Shown here piece after piece: positions 53,686 through 64,000 of a stretch of DNA of 64,000 bases. How positions within the stretch are numbered: position 1 is the first letter of the stretch; each line of letters starts with the position of its first letter. This DNA is from Plasmopara viticola (taxonomy: Eukaryota > Oomycota > Peronosporomycetes > Peronosporales > Peronosporaceae). The translations under genes were made by a program, and so were the position numbers. Below the pieces are notes generated by a model. The model had not been told where the DNA came from and made no database searches. It saw only the letters and a program-made list of their open reading frames with translations. The DNA lies in contig MBPM02000003.1 of the NCBI GenBank assembly GCA_001695595.3, positions 1,550,001 through 1,614,000 on the forward strand, read 5' to 3'.

Positions 53686-56600
53686 CCTGACCAAAGTTTT
53701 ACTCAGAGGCTGTTATCGGAAACGTTTCATAGCAGGCTGCGATTTAAGCGCATTGCGGAGGCATTGTGTGTATTATTTTACACAAATACCCTGGGATTGT
53801 CACTATTGAAATTGTAAGAAAGTATCTGCACAATTCCTCCACAAACACATTTATAGCGATGGTTGATAAGTATGTTAAAAAAATGTTCTGATCATTTTAG
53901 AAGTTACGTTGGCCACAATTTACGTAGATAAAACAAGGCATAATGACTGGCGACGGGACAGTTGTTGGTGTCGCTGCTATTGATAGCGCCCATGCTAGAG
54001 CGGTCAATAGGCAGCAGGTCCTGGGCCAGGGTCTACACACTAATTTTAAAAAACCGATTATAATAACGGAGAAAAATTTTGCTACTTTCTCTGGCTTCAA
54101 GTATGGAAAGAAGGTCGCAAAGTTAAAGTCACCCTTCCTTTAAGCTCATAGCCGTGGTCGCTACAGTGTACCAGTGCCTCGGTGCTAACACATACTACAG
54201 TGTCCAAGCAACCAAAAGTTATGGCTTTCATATGTGACGTTCAATTCTCAATTACGGATCGAAGAAATCGAAATGACCACTTAAGTGACATTCGATAAGG
54301 AACGATCATTTGCGCGCTGCGTTTCCGCTTCTTTCCAGAAAGCTAAACCAAGAGTTGGGCACTCAGAGAAAAATTTACTTAAAGCTAAGCGTTTCGTGCA
54401 CCGGGGACACTTGGAAAAAATTGCACTCCTTCTGGCAATCTTCAATAATATTAACATAATCTTATGTGTGGCTTGCATGAGTATTATAGTTTTTCGTTTA
54501 CCTTGACATCGGCATCACCCTTCAAAATTGACCTGGTCTTACTCGTAAATAAATCGTAATACGAACAATCTGAGCACACCCTTTCCGTTAAAGGTCTCAT
54601 TTGCTATACTGCACTATCAGCCACTTAACATTCTGTTTACTATGGTAATACAAGTATTTAAAACCATAAAAGACGCTTGATAGACACGAATTGAGGCAGC
54701 ATGCTCACGAAAGGATAACTTGCAGTATGAAAATAAAGTTGACCATCTCACTTAAAGTACTAACAACTGCACTCAACAGTTTAGGTACTTTTTGCCCGAC
54801 ACAAAGTCTCGTAGAGATCTTTAAAATTCAACGGCGAGCATTTGCACCAAAGGATACAGAGTATAAGTGCTCCCCTTAACAAAATTTGGGCTCTATTTGT
54901 GAGTCTGTGGATTGTGTTATCAATAAGATGCGTTTATACGGCTCTTTAGAAAGTACACTGTATACACGCTCGCCTAAGCCACACATACACCCAAGAGCAC
55001 ACGTCACACATCTCACGCTCGCAATTGGTTAGTTTACTTTTTGCGTAGTCCGTATTCATTCCTCAAATGTATATTTGATTTCAACTCTTCACTTAAATTC
55101 CGATGGATCACAAAAGCACGAAGTGCTGCAGCCGTTTGGCCTAATTTCTATCTGCATGTGGACTTCACGTTCGTGTCTGCCGAGAGCCCGAGATGCTACA
55201 AGTGTAGCATTAAGTACCTACGGCGTTGGGTCCCGACCTTCACGAGCGCTTACACTCAGCCCAAAGCAAAATTCCAACCTCGAATCATCGCATACTACCA
55301 TGCTTGCTTGGCAGCTGAAATGAGCGTAGTTTTGGCAGCGGTAATATCGACCTACCTGAGCCTCAGAACTAATCTAGGAGCGGTCGAAACGTATTCACGC
55401 GCTTAGTTTATACTACTTGTCTTCTCGTATATTTGTATGCTTTGGTATATGTGCGGAGAAAATGGCACCTTTGGCACGAGTCGTTTACTTAAAACTCGTC
55501 ATTAACTGCGAGCGAGCTGCTATCCTGGGATCTCTGGCCGGCAACACCGTGAACATCGTTTTTGCAGTGGTCACAAGGGTCTCAAGATTAATTTTTACTC
55601 GTGCCCCTGCGTTTATAACATTGGCGGCGGAAAGCGTGGTCTGACCGGTGACATTTATCACAATGGTCATAACGTCAAGGGTCTTGCTAGAATCTGGCTT
55701 TTACTCCCCCAGCACTCTCGTATTGGGCAACAACATCACGCCAGAAGGCCCTTTACAAACTAGTGCTCACCCTCTATACTGAGTAAGGGAGTGAGGACTA
55801 TCTTCCATCGTCATGCAATGCACTGAGTCTTTTTTCCTCGATGCCACCCGTGATTGACATTTGGCGGACCCAACTTGCAAGCTTGCGCGCGAATATACCG
55901 GCAATCTCGCCTATCTTAACCAAAGAATTCTTTGGGTGTCACGGATCCGCGGCATCCAGGCCTTTTTTGCCAGCTCTCAGGCCTCATTTACATAGTCACA
56001 TCGCTTTACGATTAAGTCACTCAACTCGCACCCATTAAGCCATAGGATTTACCATAAATTCGATCCTTTCCGTATTTTGTGGCAGTGCTGCGTATAAACC
56101 GCCGTCAACGTTCCAGCATATACCTGGCCCGAGTAATAATTCGGCTTTAACAAGCCCAAGAAATCACTGAGTGTGCTCACATTTTTTTGTATGGTTTCAG
56201 CGTGTACGTTAAGTCTCCCGTAGTCATTACTTTGATCGCTCCATTAAAGCGCGGGCATAAAAGCTCACATTTGGCACTGACTGCATTTGTAGAATTCACT
56301 AGCACCAAAATTTCTAGTACAAGATTATAACGAATATCTTCTTATCGATCCGAAATTTTTCTTTGTTGATCTTGGCTTTCAGTCAATTTGTCGCGCACTT
56401 ACTTTAAAACTATAATCCGATCTGACATATCGACTTCGGCGTACTTTTGCAATATGAGAGAGTAATCTTAGCAAATTTCTTGGCCATTTTTCTATGTCAA
56501 GCAATGAGCAGCAATATAATAGCGTTAGTAGGACGCGAGCGTTGGCTAAGCTATCCGCGAAAACGCATGTGACCTATTAAAGTTTGCTTAACGCAAACTA

Positions 56601-59600
56601 AGAAAAAACATGCTGCTCTAACACCTTAAGGCAACTGTACACACATTGCGTAATACGTCTTCGATGACGCGATGTAAACAACCTATTAATTTTCGAATGC
56701 TTGAGATCCATCGTAGACATGCCTTTTTAAACTTTTTTTAAACTGTTTATTAAAGTTCTGTCTTTAAAAAGTATCTTGGTTGATATTTACTGAGTTGAAT
56801 AGTTCATGATTTCGAAGGACATGGTCGAGAAATAGCGCTGTTGCGTAACGCCGTTAATTTTGTCCACCAAAATCGCCATGCGACCTATTTTGTCCAATCA
56901 GTCATCAAAGACCACAATCACTACGATTAATGCCAAATTTGTCGACAAGGTAGATACAATATCAATACAAACGAGCTTACACTGGTGCACACATAGATGC
57001 AGGCGCGCTGATATAGCTTAGGTCAACAACAATAGAATGTACGTCTATTCGTGGTGTATCATAGGTTTCATCGAGAATAATATCTTTTTAGCCCATATAA
57101 TGACAAGACACCACTACAATTGATAGATCGTGTTGCAGTGAATTTTTTTAGCTTCCACTATGCGCCAGCAATATCTTTCTAAGTGGAGCGATGACGCATC
57201 AACTAAAGCTTCCTACTTTTTTTACCCATCAAATTTGATGGATGAAAAACAGTGCTGCAGGGCGAGCCGAAGTGTGGTTAGTCTTGGCCACGGTCGCTTA
57301 TATCGTAGTAAGTGAACTCTCAATAAAGAAATCCATTCTTCATTGCGAGTAGCCCGTATTTATGGACAAAGTTGCTCTACTTGGCGGATGGAAGATGCCA
57401 AGATTCGAGCACGATCGCTTGATCTCGCTCCTCGGAGTCTGCTAAACGTAGAGCAGTGCCAATATTTAGTCATGACGTACACTTAATGGTCGATCCGTAT
57501 CTAGCAAGACCAGATTCAGCGCAAGTAATTGACTTTGTCAGATGCAATTTTAGTGTTAAGCATTTCAGATTTCTCCACATTTCCTAAAGCGCTGGGCAGT
57601 GTATTCGCCCCTTCTGCGTGATCTGTGCTATATGTTCGTAAGCTACTGACAACGTCTGGTCCAATCTTCAAGTCCATAAAATCAACTTGGACTGCTTAAT
57701 CTGCAGTGACCTTAGTTCTAGTGAGCTCTGCTTGAATGCCGTTCTTTTTAATATTGCACCGTGAAAAGGTTTTACGCCGAAGATGCCCTAATCTGCATTA
57801 TCATGTAGTCTGTTTGGATGAGAGCCGCTCGCATGTTTTACGCCTAACATTTCATATCCACACGAGTCAGGCATATTTTATTGAATTATGGCCCTTATAG
57901 GTCTGATCGGCTACGTCACCAGGCGATTAAATGTCCTTTAAACAATTTAGAGCCTTTGGAGCACAACCAGTCAATCCCAGATGATACCTTTGTATTACTG
58001 ACAGCGATCAATGGTTTGCATCTTTCTAGCACGATGAAAGGCTAGACATCATCGACTTAATCGAACGCACTGTGCGTTGTGCAACTCCTCATGTCGAGGA
58101 GTTGGCGTCTGTGCCAAAATATCGCCAATTCATTATAAGTACGAGCGAGGCGCCACTTATCAAAAGCCTTGCTGGGTGGGCATAGTAAGGGACTTACTTC
58201 CCAAATCGTCTCTGACATGTGCTCTACATAATACCTTATCTGCGACTTCCAACGACGATCAAAAATGTCATGTTTTCACGCGAAAATCTCGACGTGGATC
58301 CGGACAAGCAATAGATGTCGCAAAGACCATCCAAGCCAATGCTTAAACGACGTTACTCTGCTTATAAGCTTAAGCCCGCTGCCGTATCACGCAGTATTAA
58401 ATCCTGATTTTGCTCATGGTACACACCGCTATCAAGTGCCTATCAGCCCAAAGCTTGTGGTACTCCAGCATCGCCTACTGGGTATATTGTGTATGGCGAT
58501 GCTGGAGTGCTACAAGCTTTAAGATATAGTCACACAGCGCATTCGCGTCCAAGCCCGTCAGCATTTGACACAATGCACATCAACGAACCTCATTTTTAAC
58601 TGGTCGAAATCTTACCCTCGTTCCTGTCGTGAAGCACGCAGTGATAATATCACGCTGATGGGCCTGAAGTGCCTCAGCGTGTGGCTAACTTTTCCAACCA
58701 TGATGTTTGACCGATGCCTCAAGATCAATAAGGGCCGTCCATGATTAATCAGAAGATGTTACATTTGTCTCGGCATTTTGCAGGTGTGTCTACAGGCTTG
58801 CAAGCACGATTCGTGTGTGGTTCGGAACTGAATCATGTAGGCCATCAAATTGCCTTTTCTTAACACGGCACAATTTTTTCCCTGTAGGTCATCAAAATTT
58901 TCTGCTTACCGCACTTTTTAAGACGACTAATCGGTCGTGAGTTTTCTGCAGGACGCTTGGGAAATTGGGCATCTTAGCTGTAAATAGCGGGCACACACCA
59001 AACGAAGCAACGATGGATGTCTTTATGATGGCCAGCACCTATAAGTTCTTCCTCCTCCTCGTCAACAGGGCTGTTATTCGAGGGTGTCGGACTGCTCTAT
59101 GACCCCCGCTCCTATCCAAGAAAGATTTGCGTCAGCTAGAACTTGAGCTTTCTCAAGAAAAAGACTCCGTCTATATCAAAGTATTGTACGTCAGTACTTA
59201 TTTGCATGCTCACGAGTCAAGCTTCAGGATGGCCGTAGCCGATCTCTGTTTCTTCAGGTAAAATTCGTGGCTAATTCAATTTCTCTCTCCCGAAACAGGA
59301 GGATCTTTCCACATTTGAATAAAGCAAAAACGTCATTTTTTTTAGCTTATTCTGCATAGAAGTCAAGTAAGCGCACTGCTCCATGCTTGCGAAGGATCGG
59401 TCTAAACGAGTGAAGATGAGTACAAACTTTGCTGGGTAAAGCAGAGCTGCACTAGCTGGTTGCTCAGAGGATGCTTGAGCTCAGGTCTCTGACCTTTGCT
59501 CGATATCTGGAGAAGATGGGAGGTGCAGGTCGCGATCTATTTATGTGATGGGGTCACATATCATCTCTCACGTAGGGGTACAGGAAAGATCGAGCTTTTA

Positions 59601-62600
59601 ATAAACACTTGCTCACTATACATATCAAAGTGTGCATTGAAACGCAGCTTTCGGACTTATTCGTCAAACAAGGATTTATGTTATATTTATCCTTCACCGT
59701 TTTGGAAGAAATGATTGTCACGAAAAGATATCTTGGAGTATTTTCAAAATATCTTGTTGAGAAATCTGTCAAAACTGGAAACCGATAATGATTTTACGAT
59801 TTAGCTTCTAACTCAAAGCATCGATTTCGTACGACAGCCCGTTGCATCTTCATTAAAGTTCTTTGTCTATAAGCGCTATCACTCTATCGACTTTTATTAA
59901 AAAGATGCCGCCCTTATTAAAGCTTGCAGCAAAACTACCAGTTGGTTGAATGTTCTGATTATAACCTAGTCGACTTGGTGCAAAACAAAACTCTTGCACC
60001 AAGTACCGCACCGTCCGCGGCTGTACAAAGTGAATAGCCCGTCAAAAAAAGAGCTTTTTTTGAAAAACTTCCAGCTTTTGTACGAGAGGAACTCGCACAT
60101 ACCACTCGCTTTTATCTGTTGATATACGATCACTTCCGCCTATATGCGATCATAGAAAAAAAGGCACATAATAATCGCTTCGGCGCAAACTAGCCTTTCG
60201 TTAACTAAGACGGCGAAAACGCGTGAGCTTCACGACAGTATCATTTAGCGAGCTTCATGGAAAAGCTTTCGGGATGTAGGAACTAATGTCAGAATCACCA
60301 GTCATATCCATCTGACAAGACAGAAGTAATTTTTGGCGATTTAACGCCGAATTGTAATGCCGCTGTTGACAATTTATAAGCGAGGACGATGATAAAGTCA
60401 AGGACTACAACCCCTAACGTGTCCTAAGCAAGTAGAATTAATTTCGCTCTTGGCGAGGGTCTTTATGACTGTGCACAGATGGAAGTCACCATCCGCCTCA
60501 CTCGCTGAACGAAAGGCCTACAAGGAAAAAATGACATATAAGATGAGTATATTTTGGTCGATATTAGCCATGAAATTTTGAGCAGTCCGTTTACCTGCTT
60601 TGCGCGTCGCGATAATCGTCTTAAGGCAGTATTTTAATGGGCCATTTCAACAAATGCGATTGCTTCAGTCTGAACTTACGGAAGCTATGCACATGCTTTT
60701 GGCTCGTATCAAATCGTGCTTTAGACTTTTAGATTATGTCGTAAGTAGCCTGCGTGCACATCGCGGTTTGGTGACTCTATGGAAGAAAGGTGGGCTTACA
60801 CCTATCAAGAAATCCCATTGGGCACTTCCCACCACAGGGACTACCACGATTCAAATGAAAAGTATATTTGAGATTCGATGAGCCACCCCGATATCAAGTT
60901 TAAGACCTCATCCAATGTGGACAAAGTGTATTAATTTCGTGAAATAAAGATGCAGTCTGCTCCACTAGTGGGCTGAACATCTCACCCCAAAAGGCCACGA
61001 CAAGTGCTAAGAGCTCAAGTTTTTGAGCGCAAAGATGTTCACCATCATGCTCAATGCCCGTTAAAAGACCGCGGACTATCTAAAGAATGCCCATTGTTTC
61101 TGACCAAGATTGCAACGGCCTTCAAAAAGTCATACTAAAGCCGATCAAATGGCTCCCCACTACTTCACACGAAGCTCACAAAGCGTCTCTGCCCACTTCA
61201 CACTTAGACCGTAAGTGCAGTCTGCCTTCAGATTCGATGATTGCCGAAGAAACTTGATTTCACCCTGCCTTCTCCGTGATGAATAGCAACTCCTACTAAT
61301 CTGAGGGTACATCCTCGAGTCTGTTTCAATAGTTGGCCCGGGTGGACAATCCGCGGCTTCTTTGTTGTTGTCATGGACCCCTGAAGTTTTAGAAGTGCTG
61401 TACCTCTCTCACCATTAGATATACTAGCTTCGCAAAAAGTCGTATCGACCACCGCGAGCCTCGGCACGAGGCATTTGAACTGCAGCACAAAGTCGTTATT
61501 CTTCGTAGCAAGCTCCAATCTCGGCTGACTAGTCCATTTGGTACTCCACCTTCAGCTTTAGGCCAATTTGTCGATAGAATTTGATACTAACCGCCGCTAC
61601 ATGCCGTAAGGGGACGACAAATGATATATTATCTTGTTCTTAACTGCCGAAATGATTCTCTCATCCCCGCGTTGGTTAAAAAAGCTCCTATTTAAACTCT
61701 AAGCAAACGCAATCGCATCCCTTGCCCGAATGTGATCTAAGTAAAGGCCCGAGATGGAAAGGCTTCAAACAATTCTCGCTCATCTTAGAAGTGCTCAAAC
61801 TTTTTTTAGTCTCTTGAGAGCAAACAGTACATTGGGTGTTTAGCTCATTGCACAGGAGTAAGTTCCGTAGATGCACCCACTGTGCTCTTAACTGCAAACC
61901 AAAGCTTTTACACCTTATCGACCTACATTGCGACGCCTTTTGTGCACATTAGACTGTGTTAGTGTGCCCACTATTGACCAATTCTGTTTTGAAAATTCAT
62001 TTGAGGATAGTATGCTGTTTTTTTACATCAGCAAATGAACTCTGCAACTAGAACAGAACTTCATTTAAACGCTAGGAAAGTGAGCCAAAACGTATTTTAA
62101 AGCCATCAATTTGCTTAAGTTGAGTCCGTAAAAACTTAATGGTTAAAAAGATTTTTGCTATGCACATTCAGTTATCAAAATCAATGAGCGTTGTTTTCAC
62201 AGTGTCATGCGTAAGTATTTTTTCTAAGCTTATCGTATCGTAAAAACAAAAAAAATGTGGTGGGATGGATACCCTACTGACCAAAAACGTCCATAGGGTA
62301 ATAAATGGTCCAGAACGCGGTCTAGAAATGGGTCGGATAGCGTCCAGTGCTAGAGACAGTAAAATCCTAGCATGAGAATTCCGGCAGCTTGAATCTTTCG
62401 ATGGGAACCCTTCTTAACGACCAGGCCTGAAAATGATTTTAGTTCTCTCTGACGTACTCGTTATGATAATCGCTCATTTTTGAGACTTGTAATGCGCAGC
62501 TTGATCTAATTCCTTGATTAGTATTTGTAACTTTAAGTCATTTGTTGACGCTCAATAAGATTTCGCACGAAAGGTCCCATATTCCCTCGAGAGCGACTTA

Positions 62601-63328
62601 CAATACCTCTTGACCTATCAAGCCGGCAAAACCGACAAAAGCTCGACTTTACGCGACTAGCCGTTTCGGCAGAAACTTATAAAAAATGCAAGACCCTACA
62701 TTCGAGTGGGCTAGAATGCTAAAAAAAATTGGGGTCTTGTGTTTTTTATATTTATTTAGTAAGTTGCCTTCTTCCTCGTCGGTGCTACCGAATGCAGTCG
62801 CATCAACTTCAGGCATTAAAAAAGAGGCTGCCTCTCCTTTTTTAATCTAACATCATTCTATAGGAAATAGACACGACACCCTTACTCCAAAGTGTCTTTA
62901 TAATTTACAACTATTGAACGTCGTATCTAGCGAGGCTACATTTTCGATAAGATCAACAATGAAACCGATTGTTTTTTCCAGCACGTTTCTTTCAGTTTTT
63001 CGATTGACAGTTTGTTCCTGCCAGCAATATCCGCTGTCGTATGAATAAAACACTACCAAGATATGCACGCTCGCGACGATCACCTCAGTAGGCACAATGG
63101 TGCATTTGAAAGCGCAGAAATTCAGTATAATTAGAAATTTTGCGAACAAAATCTTACTGGCTGAAATCTTCTCACTCTAAAAAGGCCCCATAATTTTACT
63201 TTTCAAAATTTGGTGGATCCGAAGATATTTTACATCCCACTGCAATCTTTAATTATCTAGAGACACAGGAAAATTTAAATTGCAGAAGAAGTGTATTGTC
63301 TCGCGGCCAGGACAAACGTCGCACGATC
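53686..63328. other. Gene-poor stretch, 9.6 kb
   Basis: No gene can be supported. Frames are short and mostly start at non-ATG codons. The 66-codon frame at 53943-54143 does have an ATG but no motif. Base composition is AT-rich with scattered homopolymers. One strong hairpin is present at 58450-58520 (listed separately). No tRNA, rRNA or LTR structure was recognised. Confidence 0.55.
58450..58520 (+). repeat. 26 bp hairpin with two G:U-compatible positions
   Basis: Arms 58450-58475 and 58495-58520 with a 19-nt loop. As plus-strand RNA all 26 positions pair, two of them as G:U wobbles; on the minus strand those two would be A:C mismatches. The arms start AAAGCTTGTGG and end CCAGCATCGCC. It could be a small-RNA precursor or a relic of an inverted duplication. 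Confidence 0.75.
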
Positions 63329-64000
63329 CTACTCATTTGTCGACGTGTCAAAGCCACGGAGCACCTTCGAGCGCCCACTTCCAATGCGGCCAACATTGCC
63401 AAGCGTGGCGTAATCATCACTCGTCGAATGCAATGGCGGACCGAATAGCGGCAACTTGCTTGCAAACACGGAATGATTGTCAAAAGAGCTCTTGACGGCC
63501 GGAACGGAGGGCGCTGGGTCGCAACTGTTTCGAAGCCACCCAGCAGCTGCTTGCATTTTTAACGGCTTGGCATCTGCAGGAGTAAAGCCCGGCGGAGCCT
63601 TTCTCGAAGCCGCATTTGGTGTCGTCCCCGTTGACATTGACCCGGCACGCGCAAAAGCTGCAAAGTCATCGCCGTAGAGCCGCGGGCCCGCTCCGAGCCC
63701 GCTGCTTGATTCCCTGCGGCCCTTGAGCCGATCGTCGACCACGCGTTGAGTAGCATCAACTGTCGAGTCCAGTAGATTGGATCCCAACGTATTAAACGAC
63801 AACGAGTTGTTCCAGTCCAGAAACGTGTCAGACGGAGATTGTTTGCTTAGATTTTGCTGCCAGTCTTTCGAGCGCCATCGTGCTGATATTGACTCGAATG
63901 CCTTAAAAGGCTCTTCCGGTTTTTCAATCAAGCTAGTATCAATGGGTGGGGGTAGTGGTGCCTTATCAGGTTTTTGCTGATTGCTACGAGAATGGAGCGA
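63329..64000 (-). CDS. Unrecognised Ser/Pro/Gly-rich protein, C-terminal part
   Basis: The minus strand is open from the right edge of the window to a TAG at 63329 (223 codons), so this is the 3' part of a gene whose start lies outside. The sequence is low-complexity: LPPPIDTSLIEKPEEPFKAF, a DWNNSLSFNTLGSNLL segment, RKAPPGFTPADAKPL, and an end with RIGSGRSKVLRGFDTSTNE. No catalytic domain is seen. APPGF boxes occur in the disordered tails of RNA-decay factors such as Not4, but this is only a hint. Codon use and composition resemble the host genes. Confidence 0.55.
   Translation of the reverse strand, partial: SLHSRSNQQKPDKAPLPPPIDTSLIEKPEEPFKAFESISARWRSKDWQQNLSKQSPSDTFLDWNNSLSFNTLGSNLLDSTVDATQRVVDDRLKGRRESSSGLGAGPRLYGDDFAAFARAGSMSTGTTPNAASRKAPPGFTPADAKPLKMQAAAGWLRNSCDPAPSVPAVKSSFDNHSVFASKLPLFGPPLHSTSDDYATLGNVGRIGSGRSKVLRGFDTSTNE

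Noticed and set aside
53943..54143. 66-codon ATG frame beginning MTGDGTVVGVAAIDSA
   Set aside because: It has an ATG and even composition, but no motif, signal peptide or neighbour supports it. Too short to claim.
1..64000. tRNA genes, rRNA genes or CRISPR arrays
   Set aside because: No cloverleaf with a GTTCGA-type T arm, no rRNA-like stretch and no regularly spaced repeat array was seen. The host is a eukaryote.

Overview
The window looks like nuclear DNA of an oomycete, most likely a zoospore-forming member of the Peronosporales. The reasons are: compact genes with 52-92 bp GT-AG introns and many convergent or divergent neighbours; two axonemal genes (CCDC40-like at the left edge, CFAP299-like at 52.9-53.7 kb), which imply flagellated zoospores; a small secreted protein with an RxLR-type motif; and oomycete-style gene types such as a secreted phospholipase D and an RA-PH-RGS protein. 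No species can be named from the sequence alone.

Layout. 1-4.75 kb: 5' part of a CCDC40-like gene, a mitochondrial DnaJ gene and a small ABM-type gene. 4.75-13.8 kb: gene-poor, with a retroposon copy, a hairpin and a short tandem repeat. 13.8-15.5 kb: secreted phospholipase D. 15.5-18.9 kb: gene-poor. 18.9-19.2 kb: RxLR-like effector candidate. 19.65-36.24 kb: an inserted virus-like element. 36.4-46.1 kb: a dense host block with a degenerate kinesin-14, VPS18, a small coiled-coil gene, a class III aminotransferase, a five-exon pseudokinase and a second ABM gene. 46.1-50.7 kb: gene-poor, with a second retroposon copy flanked by a perfect 16 bp target duplication. 50.7-53.7 kb: the RA-PH-RGS gene and CFAP299, convergent. 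53.7-63.3 kb: gene-poor. 63.3-64.0 kb: 3' end of an unrecognised gene that runs off the window.

The main discovery-type object is the 16.6 kb element at 19,650-36,243. It has about 1.5 kb terminal inverted repeats and the gene set of a Polinton-like virus (PLV): double jelly-roll major capsid protein, penton-like minor capsid protein, A32/FtsK-type packaging ATPase, adenovirus-type cysteine protease, SF3 (D5-like) helicase, tyrosine recombinase, GIY-YIG nuclease, a minor virion protein with a GSGFW motif, a DUF5754-like small protein and a fibre ending in an S74 intramolecular chaperone. No protein-primed DNA polymerase B is visible, which separates it from a canonical Maverick/Polinton. Nearly every viral gene carries premature stops or frameshifts, so it is a fossil provirus. 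Inside the inverted repeats lies a 555 bp cassette that sits in the SAME orientation at both ends, a clean internal inversion. It encodes an orphan protein that is intact on the left and broken by one nonsense change on the right.

Other points of interest are two 'dead enzyme' host genes (a kinesin without a P-loop and a kinase-fold protein lacking the VAIK lysine, HRD and DFG), strong cruciform-forming palindromes at the right element boundary, AP-1/Gcn4-like TGACTCA clusters in both inverted repeats, and two isolated long hairpins in gene-poor DNA. All calls come from reading the sequence; no database search was possible.
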